Shown: one piece after another, positions 1 through 9,291 of the stretch | Numbering within the stretch: position 1 is the first letter of the stretch | Layout: each line of letters begins with the position of its first letter | Translations under genes and position numbers: made by a program | Origin: Streptosporangium oxazolinicum | Lineage (GTDB): Bacteria; Actinomycetota; Actinomycetes; Streptosporangiales; Streptosporangiaceae | Direction of reading: 5' to 3' | Assembly (NCBI RefSeq): GCF_039537505.1 | Contig: NZ_BAABAQ010000021.1 | Location: 1-64,000 of the forward strand | DNA: 64,000 nucleotides | Notes under the pieces: model-generated | What the model was told of the DNA's origin: nothing | What the model saw: the letters and a program-made list of their open reading frames with translations, nothing else | Database searches by the model: none

Positions 1-34
1 ATTGCTGCTGAGACTGAGTCCAGGAGTAGGGGAC

Positions 35-832
35 TCAGGCCCAATATCCGTAGCCGACGATGCTGCTGGTCCGGTGGACCCGCTGCACCCGGCCGCTTGA
101 GTTGCCCTCGATCGAAGTGATCGAGCCATCGCTGTGGACCTTCTCGACGATGCCGGCGTGGTCGATCCCGCTGCGGCTCTTGCCGCTGCTCCAGTCGAAG
201 AAGACGATCGCCCCCGGCCGGGGCGCAATGCCCCAACGGCCCTTGCCGGCGTACCAGGCGGCCCAGGTGGGCGTGTAGGCGTCGGTGCCAACCTTGGCCC
301 GTACACCGGCCCGCTCCGCGACCCAGGCCACGTAGATGGCGCACCAGGGCGCGGTGAGAAAGTAGCTCCCCTTGCCCAGACTGGAGGCGTACCACTGCGT
401 GTACTTGTTGGGCACCCCGGAGGTGCCCATCTCCCCAGCGGCGATGCGGAGGAAGGTACTGACGCTGCTCGTCGCCGTAGTCGGCCTCGGCGTTGGCTTG
501 GGCGTCGGCTTCGTGGACGGCTTAGAAGTAGGCGTCGCCGTCTTCGGGCCAGGGGACGCCTTCGAGGTCGGCGTAGCTGGAGTACTTCTCGAAGCAGAAG
601 TAGTTGCTGATGCACGATTCGACGTCGCACTCGGCCGAGGGGGCGTCCCAGCGCGCACAGCCGAGCGCGACGGCGTCGGAGTCGAACTGGGCGTCGGCGA
701 GGCCGACGTAGTCGAAGTCGAGCGGGCCGCGAGCGACGAGGGCGTCGAAGGAATCTGAATCAAGAGGCTGGCAAGGAGCGGTACAAGAACCGCAGCTGCT
801 GCTTGGGCAGTTGCCCGAGGGGTAATTTCCAT
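35..832 (-). CDS. Secreted CHAP-domain cell-wall amidase/peptidase
   Basis: 265 aa. An N-terminal hydrophobic segment (about residues 11-27) looks like a signal peptide or anchor, followed by a ~90-residue Ser/Thr/Pro/Lys linker and a C-terminal CHAP domain (about residues 135-265). Catalytic residues visible are the Cys of APWCAIYV and the His of IDHAGIV, with a following IEGNS Asn typical of CHAP folds. CHAP enzymes cleave peptidoglycan peptides or the amide to N-acetylmuramate, outside the cell. The start lies 3 nt after the stop of the HNH gene, so the two are probably co-transcribed. A lysin-like CHAP next to a small HNH protein suggests phage ancestry, but no capsid or tail gene is visible, so this is inference. 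Confidence 0.85.
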   Translation of the reverse strand: MEITPRATAQAAAAVLVPLLASLLIQIPSTPSSLAARSTSTTSASPTPSSTPTPSRSAVRAGTPPRPSATSNRASATTSASRSTPATPTSKASPGPKTATPTSKPSTKPTPKPTPRPTTATSSVSTFLRIAAGEMGTSGVPNKYTQWYASSLGKGSYFLTAPWCAIYVAWVAERAGVRAKVGTDAYTPTWAAWYAGKGRWGIAPRPGAIVFFDWSSGKSRSGIDHAGIVEKVHSDGSITSIEGNSSGRVQRVHRTSSIVGYGYWA

Positions 833-835
833 TGC

Positions 836-1168
836 TCATCGGTGACGCGCCCTCCCCCGCGCGGCCTCCTCACTGGATTTCAAGTTGTGGCAGGCGGGGC
901 AGATGCAGGCGAGATTCGACAGTTCCCAGGAGCCACCGTCAGCGACGGCTTTGACGTGGTCGACGATCTGCCCAGGGCCGCCGCAGACGTAGCAGCGGTC
1001 GTGGTCTCGGTGCCTCGCGCGGCGCATCAAGGTCGCGGCGTTACTCGGCCGCGTGAGGTTTCGGGGACTCGTCTGTGCCCAGGGCACGTAGTGCCCGTCG
1101 CACCGCCCCTTGGTGATGGCTGGCCTACGACAGCCATCCTCCAGGCACTTCTTGGGAGCCCTGGGCAT
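836..1168 (-). CDS. Small HNH endonuclease-like protein
   Basis: 110 aa. The N-terminal part has a Cys-rich knot (CLEDGCRRP...CDGHYVPW) and the second half an HNH/treble-clef signature: CYVCGG, then IVDHVKAVADGG, then NLACICPACHNLKS. HNH proteins of this size are common in actinophages and as free-standing homing-type nucleases. A GGGGGTGA Shine-Dalgarno lies 7 nt before the ATG. It precedes the CHAP gene by 3 nt. The target is unknown; a role in phage packaging or in mobility are both possible. Confidence 0.8.
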   Translation of the reverse strand: MPRAPKKCLEDGCRRPAITKGRCDGHYVPWAQTSPRNLTRPSNAATLMRRARHRDHDRCYVCGGPGQIVDHVKAVADGGSWELSNLACICPACHNLKSSEEAARGRARHR

Positions 1169-1224
1169 GGCGAATCACCCCCAGGAGTCGGAGACGCGAT
1201 GGGGGAAGGAAGAAGTATCCCTAG

Positions 1225-1357
1225 GGGGCCTGTAGGCCCCTCGATCCCCTCAGAGGATCGGCCTGTAGGCCGATCCGAAGGAGTGGTAGTTGTCGACTAG
1301 AGCCGCTTCAAGGCGGCTCGTAGGACTAACCAGTAGGTAGGAGTCTTGAGGACTCCT
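1225..1357. repeat. Cluster of four short hairpins
   Basis: Four perfect inverted repeats follow one another: 1225-1240 (6-bp arms, TGTA loop), 1255-1276 (9-bp arms, TGTA loop), 1301-1318 (6-bp arms, TTCAAG loop) and 1339-1357 (7-bp arms, TTGAG loop). The first two share the core GGCCTGTAGGCC. None has a long U-tract. They may be tandem terminators for the CHAP/HNH side or a structured RNA. Confidence 0.6.
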
Positions 1358-1607
1358 CAACCGGTAGGGGCGGAGCGGAACCCCAACCCCCTACCCCCTT
1401 CCCCACAGGTATCGGGCGGACTTTCCTGGAAGGGGCCGGAACGAGTCGAGGGGGGAGAGATCTACTTCCCCTCCCCGTTCACCTATCTATCGGGCGGACT
1501 CTCAGGCCCGGTCCGCGCGCTTGCAGGGCGTCGAGGGTCAGCACAATGTCAGCACCGGTACTGACAACAACCCGGAACAACCGACATCAACCCGAAAAGC
1601 CAAAAGG

Positions 1608-1639
1608 CTGCCAAAGTCCCTGAGCTGGGACTTTGGCAG
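1608..1639. terminator. 13-bp perfect inverted repeat, terminator-like
   Basis: Arms at 1608-1620 and 1627-1639 are perfectly complementary around a 6-nt loop (TGAGCT). It stands 46 nt before the SSB start codon. Without a U-tract it could be an attenuator in the ssb leader, or an upstream terminator. Confidence 0.55.
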
Positions 1640-1642
1640 AAA

Positions 1643-1657
1643 TTTGACCAGGTCAAA
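1643..1657. promoter_or_regulatory. Operator-like palindrome upstream of ssb
   Basis: TTTGACC-A-GGTCAAA is a perfect 7-bp dyad around one base, ending 28 nt before the SSB ATG. The spacing and symmetry suit a dimeric repressor. Which protein binds is unknown. Confidence 0.45.
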
Positions 1658-1685
1658 CCTGATGTGCTAACTGAGAGGTCGGTAG

Positions 1686-2693
1686 ATGAACGACATCTAC
1701 GTCACGCTGACCGGTAACGTCGCGGCCCCGCCGCGCCAGCACACCTTCCCCGACGGCTCTCGGGTGACCTCACTCAAGATCGCCTCGACCAGCCGTTACT
1801 TCGATCGGGAGAACCAGCAGTGGCGCAACGGCGAGACGACCTACTTCGGCGTTCGCTGCTTTCGCGGGCTCGCCGAGAACGTCGCACAGTCGGTCCAGTT
1901 GGGCCAGCCGGTCGTGGTCCAGGGGCGGTTGCGGATCCGCGAGTTCACCCATGAGGGGGAGCGCCGGTTCATGCCCGAGGTGGAGGCCAACTCGCTCGGT
2001 CACGACCTGCGCTGGGGGCTCGGGAGGTTCACCAAGCCGCAGCGCAGCGGGCCGGTCGCGGCTTTCGGCAGCGCGGAGCGGATCGAGCTTGACCGTGAGA
2101 CCTCCGACTGGGCCATGAGCGGTGGCGCTCCCGTCACGGCCGGGGCGTTCGGTGCCCTGTCCCCGCTGAAGACCGGGTTCGACGACGAGATGCCCGCTCC
2201 AGGCGAGGCGGGGATCACGCCGGGTGATGCGGTGGGGACCGCGTCGAGTGGTACGGAGGCTCGGGGCGAGGCGGTTTCCGCTTCCGCGGACACCCTCGAT
2301 CGCCCGGACACCACCGATCCCGAAAACGCCACCGCCCCTGGAGGCACCATCGATCCCGGGGACACCACCGATCCCTGGGACGCCGCCGAGGCCGCGCCGT
2401 GTGTGGCGGATCACGAGCTCGCCGGGGAGGACCACGAGTCCACTGTGGCGGATCACGAGTCCGCCGGGGGAGATCACGGTTCTGCCGGGGCGGAAGCGGC
2501 AGAGAGGGAGGTCGTGGCCGGGAGGGGGAGAGCGGCGAGAAGCGCGACGACGAGGCGGCGGGACGCGAGGGGGACGAGAGGCGTGGGCGCGGGGGAGGAG
2601 AAGACGGCAGGGAGCGGGCCGGGTGCGATGAAGGTCCACCCGAGGGCGAGCGATGAGGTGCCCTGGCCGACCCGGGAGCCCGTGGCGGCCTGA
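1686..2693 (+). CDS. Single-stranded DNA-binding protein paralogue with long low-complexity tail
   Basis: 335 aa. Residues 1-110 form an SSB OB-fold (VTLTGNVAAPPR, TTYFGVRCFRGLAENVAQSVQLGQPVVVQGRL, RREFMPEVEANSLGHDL type motifs). The remaining ~220 residues are Gly/Ala/Asp/Glu/Arg-rich and repetitive, with ADHES- and DPGDTTDP-type repeats, and lack the acidic-Phe tip of canonical SSB that recruits partner proteins. This matches the SSB-like paralogue that sits beside EttA in actinobacteria (M. tuberculosis Rv2478c, about half this length) rather than the essential ribosomal-operon SSB. A GAGAGG Shine-Dalgarno precedes the ATG. The tail is much longer than usual. Confidence 0.88.
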   Translation: MNDIYVTLTGNVAAPPRQHTFPDGSRVTSLKIASTSRYFDRENQQWRNGETTYFGVRCFRGLAENVAQSVQLGQPVVVQGRLRIREFTHEGERRFMPEVEANSLGHDLRWGLGRFTKPQRSGPVAAFGSAERIELDRETSDWAMSGGAPVTAGAFGALSPLKTGFDDEMPAPGEAGITPGDAVGTASSGTEARGEAVSASADTLDRPDTTDPENATAPGGTIDPGDTTDPWDAAEAAPCVADHELAGEDHESTVADHESAGGDHGSAGAEAAEREVVAGRGRAARSATTRRRDARGTRGVGAGEEKTAGSGPGAMKVHPRASDEVPWPTREPVAA

Positions 2694-2712
2694 GCCGTTT
2701 CCCGCTGGGAGT

Positions 2713-2741
2713 CTGGGAGGTCCGGGCCGCGGGCCTCCCAG
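2713..2741 (+). terminator. Possible terminator after ssb
   Basis: CTGGGAGG pairs perfectly with CCTCCCAG across a 13-nt GC-rich loop, 20 nt downstream of the ssb stop. There is no U-tract, as is common in actinomycetes. Confidence 0.4.
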
Positions 2742-2948
2742 CCTGCCGGGGGCTCAAGGCCGGACCGAGAGCAGGCGATGGAGAGCAGGCGACGGAGAGC
2801 AGGCACCGTGAGCCGCCGGAGCGCGGCCAGGTGACCGCGAGCCGGAGGAAGGCGTGCCGGAGTCTGGAGGAGGGCGCGTCAGAGGAACCGGCACGGCAAA
2901 GGAAAACGAGACGGAGAAATGGGGAAGTCTGGACAGAGGGATGAGGGT

Positions 2949-2983
2949 GGGGAAACCGGGGGTGGAGGTGGGGGTCGAGGGGG
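2949..2983 (+). promoter_or_regulatory. Canonical G-quadruplex motif
   Basis: Four runs of four or five G (2949-2952, 2958-2962, 2970-2974, 2979-2983) are separated by loops of 5, 7 and 4 nt, meeting the usual G3+N1-7 rule. It lies about 400 nt upstream of the diguanylate cyclase start in an unusually G-skewed stretch. Confidence 0.55.
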
Positions 2984-3384
2984 TTCGCGTGGGCGGGGTG
3001 TCTGAGGAGGCGGGGGGTGGGAGGTTCGCGTGGGCAGGGCGTCTGACGGGCAGGGGCCTCGCACGGAGAGGGAGCCTGGGTGCGGGCGGAGTGAGGGGGC
3101 ATCGGCCGGACGCGGTCGGTGTCTCGCCGCGATGACGCGGTGACGCCGAGATAACCGGCCGATGGTCTTGCCCGTGTCAGATGCCGAGACACCTGTTAGG
3201 TCCAGGTCACGCCCCGCAGCATGGCTTGCTCCTTTCCCACCACGGCCCGCTCGCGAGCGAGCGGTTTCCAAGTCGTGGGTCAACCGGTGGGCTGACTCAC
3301 TCCGCCAAAGGTAGCGGTTACCATCGCGCGTCGCACACTCCGCAACTATTGTGTTACACATCGTTAGTCGGAGAGGGGGACGAC

Positions 3385-4683
3385 ATGGCGGCTCCCAGTC
3401 ACACGTCGGTCAAACCGCGCGACGGCATAACACCCTTGGTCGATCGGTGGCCCCTGCTGGGGCAGCGTCGCCCGCTGGTCGGCTACCTCTGCGGGATAGT
3501 AGCGCTGGATCTTGCCGCGATCGTTTTCTTCTCGATCACCGGTGTTTTCCGCTGGTCCGATGTGCTGACGTTCACCGCGTTGATGATGTGCGGAGCCGTG
3601 TGCATCGAGGCGACCCGGAGACTCGGCATGCCCGCGGGCGTCTACCGCGACCTGCTTTCCGCCTGGTGGTTGCCCGCCGCGCTGCTCCTCCCGCCGCTCT
3701 ACGCGCTCCTGGCGCCCATCCCGCTCCAGTTCCTGCTGCAGAAGCGGGTGCGCGCGACGGTGGTCTACCGGCGGGTCGTCAGCTCGGCGGCGATCGGCCT
3801 GGCCGGATGCGCGGCCTCCCTGCTCTTCCACGCCGCGGTCGGCGACCTGGGCGCGCTGACCAGGGGGGAAGGAGTGCCGATCCTCGTGGCCATCGGCTGC
3901 GCGGTCCTGTTCACAGTGATCAACACCGCGCTGATCGCCGTCGCCGCGCACACCGCCGACCCCGAGAGCCGCTGGCGGGAGGTCCTGTGGAACCGGGAGA
4001 ACCTGCTCCTCGACGTCGTCGAGCTCTGCCTCGGCGTCCTCGTCTCCATCACCTGCGGGCTCAACCTCGCCCTGCTGGTCCTGGCGCTGCCTCCGGTGGT
4101 GCTGCTCCAGCGCAGCCTGCTCCACGCCCAGCTCCAGGCGGCGGCCCGCACCGACCTCAAGACCGGCCTGCTGAACGCCGCGGCCTGGCAGCGGGAGGCC
4201 GACACCGAGATCGTCAGGGCGCGTCGCACCGGGGAGACGCTCGCGTTGCTGATCGTCGACATCGACCATTTCAAGAGGGTCAACGACACCTACGGCCACC
4301 TGATCGGCGATCAGGTCCTGGTCGGGGTAGCCGACACCATCCGCAGCCAGCTGCGCGACTACGACGTGGTGGGCCGGTTCGGCGGCGAGGAGTTCGTCGT
4401 CCTGCTGCCCAGGGCCGACGTGACCGAGGCGCGCAGGGTCGCGGAACGGCTGCGCTCACGGGTGGGGCGGATGGCGGTCCCCGCCGACGACAACATGATC
4501 ACCGTGACCATCTCGGTCGGTGTCGCGATCATGAGTGTGCACGGGGACGACCTGATCGAGCTGCTCGCGGCGGCCGACCTCGCTCTTTACCGGGCCAAGG
4601 AGCTCGGCCGCGACCAGATCTGCCTTCCGGCCACCGTCGTGCCCCCGGCCCGCAGGCCCGGCTCCGAGTCCGCCCCCAGCTGA
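3385..4683 (+). CDS. Membrane-bound diguanylate cyclase (GGDEF)
   Basis: 432 aa from the ATG at 3385, which has a GGAGAGGGGG Shine-Dalgarno; the reading frame is open upstream but that part is not protein-like. The first ~270 residues hold about six to eight hydrophobic segments (for example LCGIVALDLAAIVFF, LLLDVVELCLGVLVSI). The C-terminal GGDEF domain carries LIVDIDHFKRVNDTYGH and the active-site loop GGEEF. RDYD lies exactly five residues before GGEEF, matching the RxxD inhibitory I-site, so the enzyme should make cyclic di-GMP from two GTP and be product-inhibited. In actinomycetes c-di-GMP controls development. It is inserted between the otherwise adjacent ssb and ettA homologues. Confidence 0.9.
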   Translation: MAAPSHTSVKPRDGITPLVDRWPLLGQRRPLVGYLCGIVALDLAAIVFFSITGVFRWSDVLTFTALMMCGAVCIEATRRLGMPAGVYRDLLSAWWLPAALLLPPLYALLAPIPLQFLLQKRVRATVVYRRVVSSAAIGLAGCAASLLFHAAVGDLGALTRGEGVPILVAIGCAVLFTVINTALIAVAAHTADPESRWREVLWNRENLLLDVVELCLGVLVSITCGLNLALLVLALPPVVLLQRSLLHAQLQAAARTDLKTGLLNAAAWQREADTEIVRARRTGETLALLIVDIDHFKRVNDTYGHLIGDQVLVGVADTIRSQLRDYDVVGRFGGEEFVVLLPRADVTEARRVAERLRSRVGRMAVPADDNMITVTISVGVAIMSVHGDDLIELLAAADLALYRAKELGRDQICLPATVVPPARRPGSESAPS

Positions 4684-4860
4684 CCTCCCGAGCCCTGTCC
4701 CGGGCCGCCCTCGGTGGGAAGCTCCGGCCCTTGTCCCGGCCCGTCCCCAGCTGGACTCCCGGGCCGCCCTCAACTGGATTCCCGAGTCTTGTTCCGGGCC
4801 GTCCCCGGCTGGACTCCCGGCCCCTATCCCGGGCCGCCCCTAGCTGAACTCCCCAGGCCC
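4677..4860. repeat. 35-bp minisatellite array, about 5.5 copies
   Basis: Units start at 4677, 4712, 4748 (shortened, 23 bp), 4771, 4806 and 4841 (partial). The consensus runs CAGCTGGACTCCCGGGCC then TTGTCCCGGGCCGCCC. The first unit contains the stop codon of the GGDEF gene and the last ends at 4860, one base before the ettA -10 hexamer. Copies differ by several substitutions, so it is old or has been under gene conversion. Confidence 0.85.
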
Positions 4861-4866
4861 TAAACT
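4861..4866 (+). promoter_or_regulatory. Leaderless-type -10 of ettA
   Basis: TAAACT, then six bases, then the ATG at 4873. This spacing places the transcription start at the start codon itself. Confidence 0.5.
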
Positions 4867-4872
4867 AAAGGC

Positions 4873-6537
<1,665 letters not shown>

Positions 6538-6545
6538 TCCCGGTC

Positions 6546-6568
6546 CCGGAGACCGGTCCGGTCTCCGG
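6546..6568 (+). terminator. Terminator hairpin after ettA
   Basis: CCGGAGACC and GGTCTCCGG form a perfect 9-bp stem with a 5-nt loop, 8 nt after the ettA stop. Confidence 0.6.
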
Positions 6569-6690
6569 TCCCGGCCACCGCGCCCGGCGGGGCCCGCCCG
6601 CGACGGGCGCGGTTCCGGCCGGGGGGTGACCGACGAGCCCCCGACGCCCCGCCGTACGACGGGGGCCGGGGGCTCGCTACGGTTCTGGGT

Positions 6691-7131
6691 GTGGTTGGAC
6701 AGAGCATCGTGGACGGCGTCGGCCGTGGCCACCGGCATGTGTTCCCCCGGGCCGTCAGGTTCGCCGACATCGACTCGCTGGGACACGTCAACAACGTGCG
6801 GTTTCTCGACTACCTGGAGGACGCGCGGCTGGCGCTGTTCCATGTCGACCCCCACCGCGAGGGCGGCGAGCCGTTCAAGGGGCTCGTGGTCGCCAGGCAC
6901 GAGGTCGACTACCTGCGTCCCCTCACCCTCCGCCTCGACCCGGTCCGGGTGGAGTCATGGGTGACGGAGATCCGGCCGGTGCGGTTCACCCTCGCGTACG
7001 AGATCCGCGACGACGAGGAGATCTTCGTCAAGGCCCGTTCGACGCTCGTCGCCTACGACGTGGCGAAGGCCTCCCCCCGGCGGTTGAACCAGGACGAGCT
7101 CGCCTACCTGGGCAGGTTCGTCACGGACTGA
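6691..7131 (+). CDS. 4-hydroxybenzoyl-CoA-type (hotdog) acyl-CoA thioesterase
   Basis: 146 aa with a hotdog fold: FADIDSLGHVNNVRFLDYLEDARL is the 4HBT active-site signature, the Asp and the HVNN segment forming the catalytic face. Such enzymes hydrolyse acyl-CoA thioesters in the cytoplasm; the substrate cannot be read from the sequence. The start is GTG, with TACGGT seven bases upstream, suggesting a leaderless transcript; no Shine-Dalgarno is visible. It follows ettA as in mycobacteria (Rv2475c region, from memory). Confidence 0.88.
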   Translation: MVGQSIVDGVGRGHRHVFPRAVRFADIDSLGHVNNVRFLDYLEDARLALFHVDPHREGGEPFKGLVVARHEVDYLRPLTLRLDPVRVESWVTEIRPVRFTLAYEIRDDEEIFVKARSTLVAYDVAKASPRRLNQDELAYLGRFVTD

Positions 7132-7275
7132 GTCCGTGCGGTGCGCGCCGCCCGTCCGTGGAGCGCCGCCGCCCCTCACCGTGAAGCTCCCGGAGTCTGC
7201 CCTCCCCGCGAGTGCACCCGCCGCCCGTCCGGTGCGCGCCGCCCGCCGGTGGTGGACGGCGCGTACCGGGAGCCT

Positions 7276-8817
7276 TCAGGCTTCGGGGGTGTGCAGCCAG
7301 GCCGCGGTGTCCGGCAGGAGCAGGTGGCCGTCCACCGGGGCACTGCCGATCAGGACGCGGTCGTGCGGCGGCAGCTGGACCGGCTCGGAACCGCAGTTGA
7401 TGACGCAGGTCAGGGCACCCCGGCTGAAGACGAGGGCGTCCTCGGGGGCGTCCAGCCAGGTGATCTCGTCCGGCAGCGTGCCGCGCAGCTCGCGGCGGAC
7501 GCGCAGGGCGTCCTGGTAGAAGCTCAGCGTCGAGCCGGGGTCGTTCGACTGGCGCTCGGCGGAGAGCACGACCCACTCGACCGGCTGGGGCAGCCAGGGC
7601 CGACTTCCGTCGGGAGAGAAGCCGTAGGGCTCGGCCACGCCGGACCAGGGGATGGGGACCCGGCAGCCGTCGCGGCCGGGCAGCTCCCCCTTGGAACGGG
7701 CGAAGATGGGGTCCTGGCGGGCCTCCGGGGGAAGATCCTTCACCTCGGGGAGGCCGAGTTCCTCCCCCTGGTAGAGATATGCCGAACCCGGTAGGGCGAG
7801 CATGGCGAGCAGGGCCGCGCGGGCGCGGGCGAGGCCCGTCGTGGAGTTGGCCAGGCCGTCGCCGTACCGGGTCACGTGGCGGATCACGTCGTGGTTGGAA
7901 AGGACCCAGGTGGGGGCGGTGACGGCGGCCAGCGTGTCATCGATGACCTTCTTGAACGCGGGCCCTGACCAGGGCGCCTCCAGCCAGGCGAAGTTGAAGC
8001 TCTGGTGCAGCTCGTCGGGGCGGACGTACAGCGCGAGGTCCTCGGCGGAGTCGGTCCAGACCTCGCCGATCGCCATCCGCTCGCCCTCGTAGGAGTCGAT
8101 CACCTTGCGCCAGTCGCGGTAGACCTCGTGCACCTCCGGCCGTCCCCAGATCGGCGACTCGGCCTTGAACGCCTGCCCCTCCGGCGGGGTGTCCGGCAGC
8201 CCCTCGGCCTTGTACAGGCCCATCGCCACGTCGATCCTGAACCCGTCCACCCCCCGGTCCAGCCAGAACCGCAGCACGTCGAGGAACTCCGAGTGCACCT
8301 CGGGGTTGCGCCAGTTGAAGTCGGGCTGCTCCGGGGCGAAGAGGTGGAGATACCACTGCCCGTCGGGCGTTCTGCTCCAGGCCGGGCCGCTGAAGGTCGA
8401 CTGCCAGTTGTTGGGCGGCAGCTCCCCGCCGTCGCGGAAGACGTAGCGGTCGCGTCCCTCGCCCCGCAGCGCGGCCTGGAACCACTCGTGGGCCGACGAG
8501 CTGTGGTTCGGGACGATGTCGACGATCACCCGCAGCCCGAGCCGGTGCGCCTCGGAGACGAGCTCGTCGAAGTCGGCGAGTGTGCCGAAGAGCGGGTCGA
8601 CGTCGCGGTAGTCGGCCACGTCGTAGCCGCCGTCGGCCATGGGGGAGCGGTAGAAGGGGGTCAGCCAGATTGCGTCCACGCCGAGTTCGGCGAGGTACGG
8701 CAGGCGCTGCCTGATGCCGGGCAGGTCGCCGACGCCGTCTCCGGAGGCGTCGGCGAAGCTGCGAACGTAGATCTCGTAGACGACGGCGTCACGCCACCAG
8801 GGGGTTTCCATGTGCAT
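7276..8817 (-). CDS. aglA: Alpha-glucosidase, GH13 family
   Basis: 513 aa. A GH13 (alpha/beta)8 barrel: region I DIVPNHSS, region II GFRIDVAMGL (Asp nucleophile), region III IGEVW (Glu acid/base) and region IV LSNHDVIRH (transition-state Asp). N-terminal WWRDAVVYEIYVRSFADASGDGVGDL is typical of oligo-1,6-glucosidase/alpha-glucosidase. It hydrolyses terminal alpha-glucosidic bonds of maltose or isomaltose-type oligosaccharides in the cytoplasm (no signal peptide). Two in-frame ATGs occur (8817 and 8811); I give the upstream one. It lies next to glbO, as Rv2471/Rv2470 do. Confidence 0.93.
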   Translation of the reverse strand: MHMETPWWRDAVVYEIYVRSFADASGDGVGDLPGIRQRLPYLAELGVDAIWLTPFYRSPMADGGYDVADYRDVDPLFGTLADFDELVSEAHRLGLRVIVDIVPNHSSSAHEWFQAALRGEGRDRYVFRDGGELPPNNWQSTFSGPAWSRTPDGQWYLHLFAPEQPDFNWRNPEVHSEFLDVLRFWLDRGVDGFRIDVAMGLYKAEGLPDTPPEGQAFKAESPIWGRPEVHEVYRDWRKVIDSYEGERMAIGEVWTDSAEDLALYVRPDELHQSFNFAWLEAPWSGPAFKKVIDDTLAAVTAPTWVLSNHDVIRHVTRYGDGLANSTTGLARARAALLAMLALPGSAYLYQGEELGLPEVKDLPPEARQDPIFARSKGELPGRDGCRVPIPWSGVAEPYGFSPDGSRPWLPQPVEWVVLSAERQSNDPGSTLSFYQDALRVRRELRGTLPDEITWLDAPEDALVFSRGALTCVINCGSEPVQLPPHDRVLIGSAPVDGHLLLPDTAAWLHTPEA

Positions 8818-8872
8818 GGATTGCCCCCGCTCGGCGGTGTTTATGCGTCGCGCCCCCCGGCCGTACCGTGGT

Positions 8873-9271
8873 TTATACCTCGGGGGCGTTGACCATGCTG
8901 TGCGCGGCGTACACGAGGTAGTCCCAGAGGCGTTTCTCCAGGTCGTCGGGGAGCGCCAGGGAGATCACCGCGTCGTGCATGTGCCGGAGCCAGGCGTCGC
9001 GCTCGGCCGAGCGGATGACGAACGGGTTGTGCCGCATCCGCAGCCGGGGATGGCCCCGCTGCGCGCTGTAGGTGCTGGGGCCGCCCCAGTATTGGATGAG
9101 GAACATGCGGAGCCGTTCCTCGGCGCCTTCGAGGTCGTCCTCGGGGTACAGCGGCATGAGGATCGGGTCGGTCACCACCCCCTGGTAGAAGCGGTGCACC
9201 AGACGCCTGAAGGCCTCCTCGCCGCCGACGGCGTCGTAGAAGGACTGGGATTCCTCGGGGGTAACGGACAC
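8873..9271 (-). CDS. glbO: Group II truncated haemoglobin
   Basis: 132 aa from the GTG at 9271; the open frame extends further upstream but loses similarity. Two-over-two globin of the trHbO class: FYDAVGGEEAFRRLVHRFYQGV at the N-terminus, YWGGPSTYSAQRGHPRLRMRHNPF with the proximal His in RMRHNPF, then RDAWLRHMHDAV with the G8 Trp that defines group II. It binds O2/NO and is thought to serve oxygen handling or NO/peroxide detoxification. It overlaps no neighbour; the mscS gene starts 20 nt upstream on the same strand and could be co-transcribed. Confidence 0.93.
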   Translation of the reverse strand: MSVTPEESQSFYDAVGGEEAFRRLVHRFYQGVVTDPILMPLYPEDDLEGAEERLRMFLIQYWGGPSTYSAQRGHPRLRMRHNPFVIRSAERDAWLRHMHDAVISLALPDDLEKRLWDYLVYAAHSMVNAPEV

Positions 9272-9291
9272 GTGCTCCAGCCTAATTGACG

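Larger units (their letters stand above)
1169..1685. other. Hairpin-rich non-coding region upstream of ssb
   Basis: 517 bases between the divergent HNH and SSB genes. I see no convincing gene on either strand. It contains four short inverted repeats in 130 bp (1225-1357), a 12-bp direct repeat ATCGGGCGGACT at 1411-1422 and 1489-1500, a 13-bp perfect inverted repeat (1608-1639) and an operator-like palindrome (1643-1657). Confidence 0.7.
2694..3384. other. 691-bp G-skewed non-coding region
   Basis: No credible gene. It opens with an 8-bp inverted repeat (2713-2720 with 2734-2741) that may terminate ssb. From about 2860 to 3130 the plus strand is very purine- and G-rich, with an imperfect repeat GTTCGCGTGGGC at 2983-2994 and 3024-3035, and a quadruplex-type motif at 2949-2983. 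Confidence 0.6.

Noticed and set aside
522..839. A 105-codon frame overlapping the CHAP gene, with Asp/Cys-rich product
   Set aside because: It is the shifted reading of the Ser/Thr/Pro linker (repeated TCG ACN codons give Asp/Phe/Val in the next frame).
35..1168. Complete prophage at the left edge
   Set aside because: Only CHAP and HNH genes are present; no integrase, capsid, portal or attachment site is visible.
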